Shown here: piece by piece, positions 8,539-18,631 of the stretch
How the letters are laid out: every line of letters begins with the position of its first letter
How positions within the stretch are numbered: the stretch's first letter is position 1
Assembly: GCA_963721065.1 (NCBI GenBank)
Contig: CAVRHO010000002.1
Span: 558,001-622,000 of the forward strand
DNA length: 64,000 bases
From: CAWBLP01 sp963721065
Lineage (GTDB): Bacteria > Pseudomonadota > Alphaproteobacteria > Acetobacterales > Acetobacteraceae
Direction: 5' to 3'
Made by a program: the position numbers and the translations under genes
Notes under the pieces: generated by a model
Told to the model about the DNA's origin: nothing
The model's input: the letters and a program-made list of their open reading frames with translations, nothing else
The model's database searches: none

Positions 8539-11500
8539 TCAGGGCCCCTTGAACAGATCGCGCAGAAATCCGGGCGTCAGCGCCGATAACGGGTTCACCG
8601 ACACCGTCGGGTCGTCGAGCCTTCCGCGCAGCGTATAGCTTGCGGCGAACACCCCGCCGCCCTTCTCCGGGCTCAGCAGCTTGCCCACCAGCGGAACCCG
8701 CCCCAACAGCGAATTGAAGAAATACGCCGGCACGATCGTCCCCTGCATGTCGATCCGCTCGGCGTCCAGGTCGATCGCCCCCTTCGCCGTCAGGCCCAGC
8801 GAAGAACTGAACGCCCGTGCGCTGCTCAGCGACAGGCTGTGCGAGGTCAGGCGGAACGGAACGATTGCCCGGTTGAACGACAGCCCCGGCCCGCGCAACG
8901 CATCGACCAGCCCGTACAGCGTCATGGCCTGCAGCAGCTTGCCCAGCCCCGCCGCCTCCCGCACGCGGAAGTCCGACAGGTCCGCGGTGCCGTTCAGCGG
9001 ATGGTCCGGCTGGCTGTCGTCGAAGCGGCCGGTGACGCTCAGCCGCCCGCCCTCCACCCCGCTGGTCACGCCCAGCGCCCGCAACAGGTCGCCCGCCTGT
9101 GCCGCGCTGGCTGTCATCCGGCGCCCGTCGGCCGTTGACGTGATGCGCAGATCGAACGGTCCTTTCGGCCGCGTATCGCCGCTGACCTCCAGCCGGCGCA
9201 GCACCTGGCCGTTGCTGGTGGCGTGCATGCTGACCGGTACGAACTCCAGGCCCTTGCTCAGCAGCACGCGGTCGAACCGGGCGTCCAGCGTCCACGGCGG
9301 GCCAGGCGGGGGCTGCGTGAGGGCCGGCGCGGTGGGCTGGTGCTGGCGGGCCAGCCGGGCCGACAGGTCCAGCATCGGCCCTGCCAGGCTCACCACGATC
9401 GGCGAGGCCGGCGTGGGCGGCAGCCGCACGGTGCCGTGCAGATCGGTGCGCCCCAGTTGAAGGCGGTCGATCCGCACCAGCGACACCTTCCCGTCGGCGC
9501 AGTCCGCTTCCCCCTGCACCGACAGTCCGTCGCCCTGCACTGCGAGTTGGTCGATTTTCACCAGCCGGTCCTTCAGGAGCTGGACCTGCGCGCTGGCCTG
9601 CGCCTGCCGGCCGGCGGGTTTCTGCCAGCCCAACAGCTTTACCTGCAGCGCCGCGGGGGTCAGGTCCGCCTGCACCGCCAGGGTGGCCGCGCCGTTCCGC
9701 TGCTGGGTAAAGTCCGCCTGCAATGGCACCGGGCCGGACAGCACCGCGGAGGCGTCCAGCCCGGCCGCGGCGAGCTGCTGCGCATCCGGGCGGCCGGAGA
9801 CTTGGATCCGTTCCACCACCTGCTTCGGTCCGCCGGCGCGGAAGTCAATGGCGGCATCGAGCTGGGCGGGAATCCCGGCCAACTGCGCCCGTCCCTTCAG
9901 GCTCAGCCCGTCGTTGGTTGCATCCAGCGTCAGCCGTCCCTGGTCCAGCGACCGGCCGGCCACGACCTTGTCCAGATGCACGCCGTCGAGCTCCGCCGCG
10001 GCATGGATGGCGATGTCGTCCATCTGCACGTCGTTTTCCAGCGGGAGATGCACCGACAGCGTGGCCGACACGGTTCCGGCCGGATTCTCGACCGGCAGGG
10101 GATGCTGGCTCAGCAGCCGCAGCCGCGGGTTGCGCAACAGCGTCAGCGTATCGGGCAGTGCGCCGGCGACGGCGACGTTGATGGTGCCGGTCTGGTACGT
10201 CTGCATCATCCCGGTCACCCGCACGGTGCCGTGCCGCACGGCGAGTGTGTCGTGGTTGCGGTTCAGCGTCTGCCTGCCGCCAAGCACGGCGATTTCCAGC
10301 GTGTCGGGGCCCAGGATGTGCAGTTGCGCGCGCCCGTCCTCGATCGGCGGTATGGGGCGCAGCCAGTGCACGGTGAGGCCGCTGCCGTCCAGCGTGCCAC
10401 TGGCCTGGGTGAGGGTGACGTCGGACAGGTCGTCGTTGGCGACCAACGCGACCCACACCCTTGCATCATGCGCCGTGCCCGCGGTGATGTTCTCGGTGAT
10501 CCAGGCGCGTGCTCCGTCCCCGACACCCTGCGGCCACAGCAGCGGCAGGTCGGCGAACGCGACATGGTCCAGCGTCAGTTGCAGCGTGGCATCGATCTGC
10601 CCGTCCTTGCGGGAAGCGGTGCCGCTGGCGCGCAGGGTCGTCGCCGGCCCGTCCGGACGGGGTTGCAGCATCACCCAGGCCGAGTCGATCCGCGCCGCGC
10701 CGGCCGAGCCGTCCAGGGTCAGCGCCGCGGCCTTGATCGGCACCTTCGCTCGGCCGATCCGCGCGGTGCCCGACCCGGTGCGCAGCGTCGTCTTCGCATG
10801 TTGCAGTCTCAGCCGCGGCCCCAGCGTCAACGACGCTTCAACGGTCAGCGGCGCATCGAGCGCGGCCAGCGGCGCCAGCCTGGGTGTCGCCCGGGCCAGC
10901 ACCGCCGGCCGCACGGCGGTGAGGCGTGCGTGCAGTGTGGTCTGCCGCGCCGCCGCCGACAGTGACCCGGTGACGTGCAGCCGCGCCTGCTGGTCGCCCA
11001 GCGCCAGCGCCAGGTCGGCGGACCCGTCGATGCCGCCGCCGGGCAGGCGCTTCAGGTCGATGTCGGCCTGCGGTGCCCGCCAGATGGCGCCGAGCTGCCG
11101 GTCCTGCACGGTGACGGCGGCGTCATGGATGCGGATGTGGCGGATCTGGCTGAGCCAGCCGCGCAGCACGCTGCGGTCGCTGGCCGGCGGGCGCGCCAGT
11201 TCGGTGAGCAACGGCGGCAACGGATCGCCGCCGGCCGTGCCGGACGGCTCCGCCGGCTGACCGCCCGGATGCAGGCTGATCGAGCCGTCCGGCTCTCGGC
11301 TGAACGTCAGGCGCGGATTGTCGAGCTCGATCAGGCGCGGTTGCAGCCGGCCGAACAGCAGTGCCGTCAGTGACAGCGACACCTTGATCTGCGGCACCGC
11401 CAGGTGCTGATGCTTGCGCGCATCGGTAACCCGGACACGGGTCAGTCGCAGGTCGATGGGGCTGTCCGAGCCGAACCGGAATCCCTCCCAGGCCAGGGCG

Positions 11501-11841
11501 GTGTGGCCGATGTCCACGTGGACCGGGCTGTCCGGCGTGTTGACCCCGGCTTCCAGCCGCGTGGTCAGCCACGACACATCCACCGGCCCTTGTGCCAGCC
11601 GCCAGGCCGCGAAGGCCAGCAATGCCACCGCCAGCACAAGGGCGCCATGCGTCACGTGCGCCAGCCAGTGGAGCAGCGTGAGGACCGCGTTGGTCAGCCG
11701 CCGCAGGGGCGTGGTCCTCACCGGCACCGCCGTGCGTTCCACAACGCGACGGGCGGGTGCGGGCGTGCGCACCACGATGCGGAGGGCGGGTGCGGGCGTG
11801 CGCACCACGATGCGGAGGGCGGGCGCGGTCGTGCGCACCAC
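8539..11841 (-). CDS. AsmA/YhdP-like large envelope protein (DUF3971/AsmA-2 type)
   Basis: About 1100 residues: a short basic cytoplasmic tail, one N-terminal membrane helix (LVLAVALLAFAAWRLA) and a very long periplasmic β-rich region typical of AsmA-like/YhdP/TamB bridge proteins, which in E. coli help move phospholipid to the outer membrane. The C-terminal part carries the YhdP-type ending: GAIDLDAERIDMQGTIVPAY, NSLLGRVPLVGKLLSPEKGG and FAASYTLRGRLDDPTVSVNP. The start is uncertain. The frame runs open to 12123 inside glnE; GTG 11841 is preferred because the 33-bp repeats downstream stay in frame, while GTG 11721 would give 1060 residues. Neither has a clear ribosome site. It diverges from glnE. 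Confidence 0.8.
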   Translation of the reverse strand: MVRTTAPALRIVVRTPAPALRIVVRTPAPARRVVERTAVPVRTTPLRRLTNAVLTLLHWLAHVTHGALVLAVALLAFAAWRLAQGPVDVSWLTTRLEAGVNTPDSPVHVDIGHTALAWEGFRFGSDSPIDLRLTRVRVTDARKHQHLAVPQIKVSLSLTALLFGRLQPRLIELDNPRLTFSREPDGSISLHPGGQPAEPSGTAGGDPLPPLLTELARPPASDRSVLRGWLSQIRHIRIHDAAVTVQDRQLGAIWRAPQADIDLKRLPGGGIDGSADLALALGDQQARLHVTGSLSAAARQTTLHARLTAVRPAVLARATPRLAPLAALDAPLTVEASLTLGPRLRLQHAKTTLRTGSGTARIGRAKVPIKAAALTLDGSAGAARIDSAWVMLQPRPDGPATTLRASGTASRKDGQIDATLQLTLDHVAFADLPLLWPQGVGDGARAWITENITAGTAHDARVWVALVANDDLSDVTLTQASGTLDGSGLTVHWLRPIPPIEDGRAQLHILGPDTLEIAVLGGRQTLNRNHDTLAVRHGTVRVTGMMQTYQTGTINVAVAGALPDTLTLLRNPRLRLLSQHPLPVENPAGTVSATLSVHLPLENDVQMDDIAIHAAAELDGVHLDKVVAGRSLDQGRLTLDATNDGLSLKGRAQLAGIPAQLDAAIDFRAGGPKQVVERIQVSGRPDAQQLAAAGLDASAVLSGPVPLQADFTQQRNGAATLAVQADLTPAALQVKLLGWQKPAGRQAQASAQVQLLKDRLVKIDQLAVQGDGLSVQGEADCADGKVSLVRIDRLQLGRTDLHGTVRLPPTPASPIVVSLAGPMLDLSARLARQHQPTAPALTQPPPGPPWTLDARFDRVLLSKGLEFVPVSMHATSNGQVLRRLEVSGDTRPKGPFDLRITSTADGRRMTASAAQAGDLLRALGVTSGVEGGRLSVTGRFDDSQPDHPLNGTADLSDFRVREAAGLGKLLQAMTLYGLVDALRGPGLSFNRAIVPFRLTSHSLSLSSARAFSSSLGLTAKGAIDLDAERIDMQGTIVPAYFFNSLLGRVPLVGKLLSPEKGGGVFAASYTLRGRLDDPTVSVNPLSALTPGFLRDLFKGP

Positions 11842-11842
11842 G
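11732..11842. repeat. 33-bp tandem repeat, three units plus a partial one
   Basis: Units at 11732, 11765 and 11798 (then a partial one at 11831) share GTGCGCACCACGATGCGG and GGCGGGTGCGGGC. Read on the minus strand they give 11-residue repeats (VVRTPAPALRI-like) at the very N-terminus of the AsmA-like protein. Confidence 0.8.
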
Positions 11843-11962
11843 ACGGGGTTGGTGGCGTCCGTGGTTCGGCACCCTCGGTCATGAGTTCGCAGGTCCGCGT
11901 TGCCGGGCCGTAGAGCCGCATCGCTTGACCGCCCGGCCGCATCACCGCCAGCCTCCCAGCGA

Positions 11963-14915
11963 ATGACGACCCAGCCCTTCCAGCTTCCGACCCACTGGCC
12001 GGCCCCGCACGAAGCCGGCGCCGCCGAACGCCTGATCGAGCGCTTCACCGAGCAGGGCAAGGCGGAGGCGCGCGCGGCGTCGCGGCCGGCGGTGCACGCG
12101 ATGCTGTCCGGTCTGGGCGGCAACAGCCCCTACCTGGCCGACCTGGCCGTGCGCGAGTCGGCCGCCCTGCGCGCGCTGATCACCGACGGGCCGGACCCGG
12201 TGGTGCAGGCGGCGCTGCACACCCTGCGCACCCTGCCGCCCAACTCCAAGCGCGCCCAGGTCGCCGCGACGCTGCGCCGGGCCAAGCGCATCATCGCCCT
12301 GGCCACCGCGGTGGCCGATATCGGCGGCATCTGGTCGCTGGAACAGGTGACCGAGGCGCTGACCGCGCTGGCGGAAACCGCGCTGGCCCGCGCCGTGGAT
12401 CACCTGCTGCGTGCGGCGCACAACTCGGGGGAGCTGCGCCTGCCCGACCCGGAGCATCCGTCCCACGGCGGCGGCTTTACCGCGCTGGGGATGGGAAAGC
12501 TGGGCGCCCGCGAACTGAACTATTCGTCGGATGTGGACCTCGTGCTGCTCTACGACCCGGCGGCTTCAATATACACCGAACGCAGCGCGGGCGATGCGCT
12601 GGGGCCGTTCATGACACGCATGGCGCGCGGCCTGGTGACGCTGATGGAGGCGCGCGACGCCGACGGCTATGTGTTCCGCACCGACCTGCGCCTGCGCCCC
12701 GATCCCGCCGCCACCCCGCCGGCGATCGCGCTGACCGCCGCCATCAGCTACTACGAAAGCATGGGCCAGAACTGGGAACGCGCCGCCATGATCAAGGCGC
12801 GCCCGGTGGCCGGCGACATCGCGCTGGGCGAGGAGTTCCTGGACGCGATCCGGTCCTTCGTCTGGCGCCGCGGGCTGGACTTCGCCGCGGTCGGCGACAT
12901 CCACGCGATGAAGCGGCGGATCGACCAGCACAAGGGCGGCGCGCTGAACCACAGCGGCGACCCGGTCGCCCGCATCGCCGGCCACAACGTGAAGCTGGGC
13001 GAAGGCGGCATCCGCGAGATCGAGTTCCTGGCGCAGACGCTGCAACTGGTGTGGGGCGGGCGCGACCCGTCCCTGCGGGAGCCCACCACCATCGGCGCGC
13101 TGCGCCACCTGGTGCGCGCCGGGCACATCCCGCGCGCCGCCGCCACGCAACTGGCCGAGTCCTACCGCTTCCTGCGCCAGGTGGAGCACCGGCTGCAGAT
13201 GGTCGCCGACCGCCAGACCCACAGCCTGCCCGACAAGCCGGCCGAGCTGGCCCGCATCGCCACCTTCCTGGGCTATCCGGACGCCAGGGCCTTCGCCGAG
13301 GCGCTGCTGGACCGGCTGGCCCGGGTGCGCGCGCAGTATGCCCAGGTGTTCGAACTGGTGCCGCAGCCGCTGGACGACGTGCCGGCCGGCGCGGAGCTGG
13401 ACTTCAGCGGCATCGAGCCGGAACCGGCCGAGACGGTGGCCACCCTGCGCGGCCTGGGCTTCCAGGAACCCGCCCGCATCGTCAGCGCCGTGCGCGGCTG
13501 GCTGGCCGGGCATGTGCGCGCGCTGCGGTCCGAGCGGTCCCGCGCGCTGATGGGGCAGATGCTGCCGTCGCTGCTGGCGGTGCTGGGCCGCCAGCCGCAG
13601 CCCGACGCCAGCTTCGCCCGGTTCGACGCCTTCATCGCCCGCCAGCCCGCCGGCGTGCAGTTGCTGTCGCTGTTCCAGCGCAATCCCGGCCTGCTGGAGC
13701 GCGTCGCCGCGGTGCTGGGCGCCGCCCCGTCGCTGTCCGACCACCTGGCCCGCACCCCCGGCGCGCTGGAAGGCCTGCTGTCGCCGGAGGAGGACGCCGA
13801 CCCCGCCCGCCTGATCCGCGCCCGCCTGCACGATGCGCGCCTGCTGGAGGACGTGATCGAGATCATCCGCCGCACGGTGAAGGAGGAGGACTTCTCGATC
13901 TCCGTCGCCACCATGGAGGGCCGGCTGGACACCGACGCCGCCGGGGAACGCCGCAGCGACCTGGCCACCGCGGCGCTGGCCGCCTTGTTGCAACCGGTGC
14001 TGGCCGACTTCGCCACCCGCTTCGGCCGGGTGCGCGGCGGGGCGATGGCGGTGGTGGCGATGGGCAAGGCGGGCAGCCGGGAGATGATGGCCGGGTCCGA
14101 CCTGGACCTGATGCTGGTGTACGACCACCCCGAGGACGCCAGCGAAAGCCGCGGCGCCCGCCGCATCCCGGTGAGCCAGTGGTTCGTGCGCGCGGCGCAT
14201 TCCTTCATCGCCGCGGTCACCGCGCCGGGGGTGGACGGGCCGCTGTATGCGGTGGACATGCGGCTGCGTCCGTCCGGCAACAAGGGCCCGGTCGCGGTGT
14301 CGCTGTCCGGGTTCCGCCGCTACCACGCCGGGTCCGCCTGGACGTGGGAGCGCATGGCGCTGACCCGGGCGCGGGTGGTGGCCGGGCCGCCGGCGCTCCG
14401 CCGCCGGGTGACGGCGGCGATCGCCGAGGCCATCGCCTCCGGCGAGGCCGAGCGGACGCTGGCGGATGCGGCGGCGATGCGGGCGCGGATGGCGCGGGAT
14501 CTGCCGCCGGACGGGCCGTGGGACGTGAAGCTGCGGCCGGGCGGCATGGTCGATGTGGAGTTCATCGCCCAGGCGCTGCAACTGGTGCATGCGCCGGCGC
14601 ATCCGGGCGTGTGCCATCCCGTCCACCAGCGAGGCGCTGCGGCGCCTGGGCAAGGCGGGGCTGCTGCCGGCGGACGACGTGGCGCTGCTGGTGCGGGCCG
14701 ACCGGATCTGGCGCACGGTGCAGGGCATGCTGCGCATCACCGTCGGGCGGGCGCGGACGCTGGACCTGCCGGAGGCGACGCTGCGCCCGCTGCTGCGCGC
14801 CGCCGCGGCGGCGGGGGTGGAGGCGGTTGACTTGGCGGGATTGCACGCCACCCTGGACTCACTGGCGCGTGAGGTGCGCGCGGCGTTCGTGCGACATGTG
14901 GGGGAGATCGGGTGA
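11963..14915 (+). CDS. glnE: Glutamine-synthetase adenylyltransferase/adenylyl-removing enzyme, frameshifted near 14619
   Basis: Bifunctional regulator of glutamine synthetase, adding AMP when nitrogen is ample and removing it when scarce. It has two nucleotidyltransferase halves: the N-terminal one with MGKLGARELNYSSDVDLVLL (residues ~175–195) and the C-terminal one with MGKAGSREMMAGSDLDLMLV (residues ~700–720). HNVKLGEGGIREIEFLAQTL and LRPGGMVDVEFIAQALQLVH are the matching downstream signatures. Without correction the frame ends at 14830 with a nonsense Gly-rich tail. One surplus C in the run 14618–14620 (CATCCCGTCC) separates the conserved HPSTSEALRRLGKAGLL; corrected length is 983 residues, normal for GlnE. 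ATG 11963 fits the start MTTQPFQLP. Its stop overlaps the next gene. Confidence 0.9.
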
Positions 14916-15382
14916 TGGGCGTGCAGGAAGGCGAGGGCGCTCCGGATTTTTCGATGCCGGCCAGCGGCGGGCGGACCGTCAGCCTGGCGGCGATGAAGGG
15001 GCGGCCGTTCGTGCTGTATTTCTATCCGAAGGCCAACACCTCCGGCTGCACCAAGGAGGCGTGCGCGTTCCAGGAGGCGCTGCCGCAACTGGGCAAGCTG
15101 GGGCTGGAGGTGATCGGCGTGTCGCCCGACAAGATGAAGCCGATCGAGAATTTCGCCGCGAAGTATGACCTGACGTTTCCGCTGGCGTCCGATGAGTCGC
15201 ATGCGGTGGCGGAGGCGTACGGGACGTGGGTGGAGAAGTCCATGTACGGGCGGAAGTACATGGGGATCGAGCGGAGCACGTTCCTGATCGACAAGGACGG
15301 GACGGTGGCCAAGGCGTGGCGCAAGGTCAGCGTGACCGGGCATGCCGAGGCGGTGTTGAAGGCGGCGCAGGGGTTGGGGTGA
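14915..15382 (+). CDS. bcp: Thioredoxin-dependent peroxiredoxin, Bcp/PrxQ type
   Basis: A 155-residue peroxiredoxin that reduces hydrogen and organic peroxides using thioredoxin. The AhpC/TSA domain fills the chain: APDFSMPASGG, FYPKANTSGCTKEACAFQE (peroxidatic Cys in TSGC and resolving Cys five residues later, the PrxQ arrangement), and ERSTFLIDKDGTVAKAW. The start overlaps the glnE stop (TGATG at 14913–14917), so translation is probably coupled; GTG 14912 is an alternative one codon earlier. It is the last core gene before the AT-richer island. Confidence 0.92.
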   Translation: MGVQEGEGAPDFSMPASGGRTVSLAAMKGRPFVLYFYPKANTSGCTKEACAFQEALPQLGKLGLEVIGVSPDKMKPIENFAAKYDLTFPLASDESHAVAEAYGTWVEKSMYGRKYMGIERSTFLIDKDGTVAKAWRKVSVTGHAEAVLKAAQGLG

Positions 15383-15950
15383 TCGGCGGGGGGCGGCTTA
15401 GGAACCGGGGCGGTCGGCTGCGACGGACCACGTGACTGATCTGCGGCGAGCAGCGCCTGGCGAGCCGCGAAGCTCCGCATTGCGAGGGCGATGGCCGGTT
15501 TGCAGAGCCAGCTTGGGCAGGTGGTTTTGCCGCCCCTCAAATGTCGCCGCGCGGCCCGTGGCGCGATGCGTTTCTTAAACATTCCATACGGACTAGACGA
15601 AGAGCCACGAAACGGCAGGTAGAGAGTTCGTAGTGTTCAGTGGTGTCTCATGCGCGATCGCGAGGTTAGCCTCGCAGCCTGCTTCTTGAATATGTTCCGG
15701 TGTCGATCTAGACTTTCACGTGTTCGATTTTGTCTCCCGGGCCTTATGTTTTTTGCTCGATCACACGGCTATAGCTTCGCTTCCGACTGGAAGCGGACAT
15801 TTTGCAGCGCCCGCTGCGACCCCGCCAGCACCTACTGAGCATATCTGCGCCGGAGAATGCCGCGTCGTCCATCAGCCCTGGGATTAGCGGTGTGCGCTAT
15901 GGGCAGCACTGGCAGTTGCCTACCGTATGGGCGCTGGGTAGAAACATTCT
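15383..15950. other. Gene-free junction into the accessory island
   Basis: The first ~200 bases are GC-rich like the host genome. From about 15580 base composition drops sharply and stays AT-richer to about 19600. No convincing gene, tRNA or attachment site is seen here. Confidence 0.5.
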
Positions 15951-16598
15951 ATGCAAAACACGTCTCACGCGGTCATGGCCCAACGGGCCGAGCCTACCGG
16001 AAGCCTCGATGATTTTCCGACTCCTCCCTGGGCAACCCGCGCGCTAATGGAGTACGTAATTAAGGATATGGATTTGGGTACGACTTGCCTGGAGCCAGCA
16101 TGCGGGGCGGGGCATATGGCTAAGGTCCTTGGCGGGTATTTCCCCGTAATCGAAGCGTCCGATGTGGCGGACTACGGGTATGGACCCGTGAAGGACTTCC
16201 TAACCGTCAAATATAAAAAGAATCAGTATGATTGGATAATTACAAATCCACCATTTAACCTTGCTGAGCGATTCGCACTCAAGGCATTGGAAGTTTCACG
16301 TCTTGGCGTCGCGCTACTTGTGAGAACGGTTTTCATCGAAAGTGTGGGTCGATACGAACGACTTTTCAAGAGCAGCCCCCCAACGTACTTCGCTCAATTC
16401 GTTGAGCGGGTGCCTATGGTAAAGGGAAGGCTCGACGCGAAGGCGTCTACTGCGACAGGTTATTCTTGGTTGGTTTGGAGCAAGTCTACCGTAGGAGATC
16501 CTGTGCTCGTATGGATACCGCCCTGTCGGCGTCGCCTGGAAAAACGCGGAGATTATCCCACTGATCGATGCCAGCCGGAGATTCTGATTCGATCTTGA
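15951..16598 (+). CDS. Phage-type adenine-specific DNA methyltransferase (orphan)
   Basis: A 215-residue class I SAM-dependent methyltransferase. Motif I is CLEPACGAGHM (residues ~49–59); the catalytic motif IV is WIITNPPFNLAERF, i.e. NPPF, typical of N6-adenine or N4-cytosine DNA methylases. The opening GSLDDFPTPPWATRAL and the late STATGYSWLVWSK are shared with short phage and prophage methylases. Codon and base use are AT-richer than the neighbours, suggesting transfer. No restriction endonuclease or specificity subunit is adjacent, so it is probably an orphan modification enzyme; the target site is unknown. ATG 15951 is taken; ATG 15975 (MAQRAEPTGSLDD) is an equally possible start. Confidence 0.8.
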   Translation: MQNTSHAVMAQRAEPTGSLDDFPTPPWATRALMEYVIKDMDLGTTCLEPACGAGHMAKVLGGYFPVIEASDVADYGYGPVKDFLTVKYKKNQYDWIITNPPFNLAERFALKALEVSRLGVALLVRTVFIESVGRYERLFKSSPPTYFAQFVERVPMVKGRLDAKASTATGYSWLVWSKSTVGDPVLVWIPPCRRRLEKRGDYPTDRCQPEILIRS

Positions 16599-16653
16599 CT
16601 TATCCCCGGTGCTGCCTTAAGAACGACTTTAATAGTTGCTAGCCGGAGGATTT

Positions 16654-16932
16654 TTGTCGAGCAATAAACGTTCAGTTCCCGAGATCAGGGACCGACTGCG
16701 CGAGCTTTCCGTTGAATACGGAATTGATGAGCTGTCAGAGCTTGCGGATGAGCTTTATCGCAATTCACCTGTGACGCGAGCCAAGCCTAAAAGTGCGCCA
16801 CTTACGCCAGAGCTGGCTGAAGAGATACGGAATTACGTTCGAGCTAACCCAACTCTCCATCAGAGGGAAGTTGCGGAGCACTTCAATGTCAATCCAGGGC
16901 GGATTTCGGAAGCGCTCAACCATCACATCTAA
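16654..16932 (+). CDS. Small helix-turn-helix protein
   Basis: A 92-residue protein, probably starting at TTG 16654 because GGAGG lies at 16645–16649, although the spacing of four bases is short. The N-terminal half is a charged helix (IRDRLRELSVEYGIDELSEL); the C-terminal 40 residues end in a helix-turn-helix pattern, HQREVAEHFNVNPGRISEAL. It could be a DNA-binding regulator of the island. It follows the methyltransferase by 55 bases in the same direction and shares its low GC. No named family is recognised with confidence. Confidence 0.6.
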   Translation: MSSNKRSVPEIRDRLRELSVEYGIDELSELADELYRNSPVTRAKPKSAPLTPELAEEIRNYVRANPTLHQREVAEHFNVNPGRISEALNHHI

Positions 16933-17099
16933 AGGCTAATTTTGGATTTCAAGAAGTGGGGGAATAATTTCTACCCAAAACGGACCTCAGCGTGGCCCGG
17001 CCTGATTCCCCACCTTGCTCGTCGACCTACGCCAAGTCCGGGCACTAGCCGATCCGTGCCCGCACGAGCGAGTGCGGCGGGTGGCTCGGGGCGTGCGAC

Positions 17100-17171
17100 G
17101 TGAAGCCCGGCCGGAAGGCGGAGCTTACCCTGCATCAGATGAAGGAAGCGGTTGAACTCCGTGACCTTGAG
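17100..17171 (+). pseudogene. Remnant of a serine recombinase (resolvase/invertase) C-terminus
   Basis: Translating from GTG 17100 gives KPGRKAELTLHQMKEAVELR, which matches the start of the helix-turn-helix at the end of Tn3-type resolvases and invertases (GRxxKLTxHQxxEA). No catalytic domain is present upstream and the match fades after ~24 codons. It sits in a GC-richer patch inside the AT-rich island, so it is likely a scar of an older mobile element. Confidence 0.5.
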
Positions 17172-17235
17172 ACACCGGTGTTTGAGCCCGCCACCGCTAC
17201 AACGCCTTTTATACTACGACTGCGAGGTTGGCGAC

Positions 17236-18240
17236 ATGACGCCGGAATTTATGCAACGGGCGATACGGCTTGAGCGCATCTTTATGCCTTACGCCCAACG
17301 ACAACGTCGCGAAATCTACGTACGACAGACGAATGCCGAGCCCGCTCCCGGTGCTGTCATTAGGTTTGCTCACTACACCTCTGCTCATGCGGCCATGAGC
17401 ATTATCAACGAGAAGCGCATTTGGATGCGAAACACGAAGTGCATGTCCGATTATAGCGAAGTGCAACACGGGTTCGCAATGTTGCGAGAGTTCTTCTCGG
17501 AAGACAATAAGGACAGAGAGAGGCTTCTTTCAGCTTTGGATGCTTGTTCGCCAGGGGTTGCCGCCGAGGCAATTAATCTGTTCGACGGATGGTTAAGCGA
17601 CACAACTCTTAATACTTATATTACATCGATTTCGGAGCACGATGCCTCCGAGGACGCGCTTGGTCGCCTTTCAATGTGGCGGGCGTTTGGGGGCAGCGCC
17701 GCGCGGGTGGCGTTCGTTTTCAGAATCTCCTATGCGCCAGATATATACGATACGCTTCCAATCATGTTTAGTCCCGTCGCATACTTATCGAAGGAGCGTA
17801 TGCACGGCGTGCTTCGCGAGGTCATCGACAACATAAATTCAGAGCGAACCTTTCTAGTAAATATCGATCGAACAACTCTTGTAACGGCGGTGTTTCAGAC
17901 TCTGCTGGCCGCCATAACGTGTTTGAAGCACGAAGGTTTTCACGAGGAGAGGGAATGGCGGGTTATCCACTTCCCTAAGCGCCAACCGTCGCCGTTGATA
18001 AAACAAGTGGTTAAAGAAGTCGCCGGAGTCCCGCAGCCCATCTTTCTGTTGCCCCTAGACGAAGGTGTGTCTCCAGCTCTTTCTGCCATCGATTTCGTGC
18101 GAATGTTTGACCGGCTGATTATTGGCCCCTCACCCTACCCATGGCCAATGTATGAGGCCTTTACGGCGGCCCTTTCAGCGGCAGGTGTCAAAGACCCGAT
18201 GAGCAAGGTGTTCGTGTCAGACATTCCAATCCGCTCCTAG
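17236..18240 (+). CDS. DUF2971-family protein
   Basis: A 334-residue protein resembling DUF2971. The N-terminal block FAHYTSAHAAMSIINEKRIW followed by MRNTKCMSDYSEVQHG, the central LSMWRAFGGSAARVAFVF and the C-terminal HEEREWRVIHFPK are the three family signatures. ATG 17236 (MTPEFMQRAIRLERIF) is preferred; the upstream extension to TTG 17152 overlaps the resolvase scar and looks non-coding. Function is unknown; the family is frequent in accessory islands, but no activity is claimed here. Composition is AT-rich like the island genes. It stands alone in its gap, with 391 empty bases after it. Confidence 0.75.
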   Translation: MTPEFMQRAIRLERIFMPYAQRQRREIYVRQTNAEPAPGAVIRFAHYTSAHAAMSIINEKRIWMRNTKCMSDYSEVQHGFAMLREFFSEDNKDRERLLSALDACSPGVAAEAINLFDGWLSDTTLNTYITSISEHDASEDALGRLSMWRAFGGSAARVAFVFRISYAPDIYDTLPIMFSPVAYLSKERMHGVLREVIDNINSERTFLVNIDRTTLVTAVFQTLLAAITCLKHEGFHEEREWRVIHFPKRQPSPLIKQVVKEVAGVPQPIFLLPLDEGVSPALSAIDFVRMFDRLIIGPSPYPWPMYEAFTAALSAAGVKDPMSKVFVSDIPIRS

Positions 18241-18631
18241 CGCCTTGGTAGCTCGGCTGAGGGCTTTCTGACCGGCTGGGCAATAGGCTACCCGCAACTG
18301 CCCTGTCCGCCGGGTTGGGGTTCCGCGCGGGACAGCCGGTGCTGACCCATGTCGGATGCTTCGATGCCGAGCCTCTGATCCCCAAAAGGGCTCATTTGCT
18401 AGCATGGAGCGGCGGCGGTTTCCGCGCCGGGAGTGGCGGCTCGGGTGTCCGAATCAGCCGCCTCGCAGCAGACGTTCCTCTACGGCACAGATCGGAAGAC
18501 TGGTTAGGGCCGCGATATTCTCTCTGTGCCAGAAGGCTGCCATTATCGCTTAGCCAGCTCTAAAAGACAGACGGCCAACCGAATCGCCCGTAATTCGAAA
18601 CCCACTTCCAGGGAGCTTCCGATGGGTCCAC
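18241..18631. other. Gap with no recognised feature
   Basis: This 391-base stretch mixes GC-rich and AT-rich patches. Short frames exist on both strands but none resembles a known protein or has a ribosome site. It may hold eroded sequence between two acquired genes. Confidence 0.4.

Noticed and set aside
12566..15343. A 925-codon open frame antisense to glnE and bcp
   Set aside because: Shadow of the coding strand; no recognisable domain or ribosome site.
15951..18240. A complete restriction–modification system
   Set aside because: Only the methyltransferase is convincing; no endonuclease or specificity subunit could be supported, and the broken neighbour is only weakly nuclease-like.
18315..18563. 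An 82-codon frame in the island gap
   Set aside because: No similarity, no start signal, and an equally open frame overlaps it.
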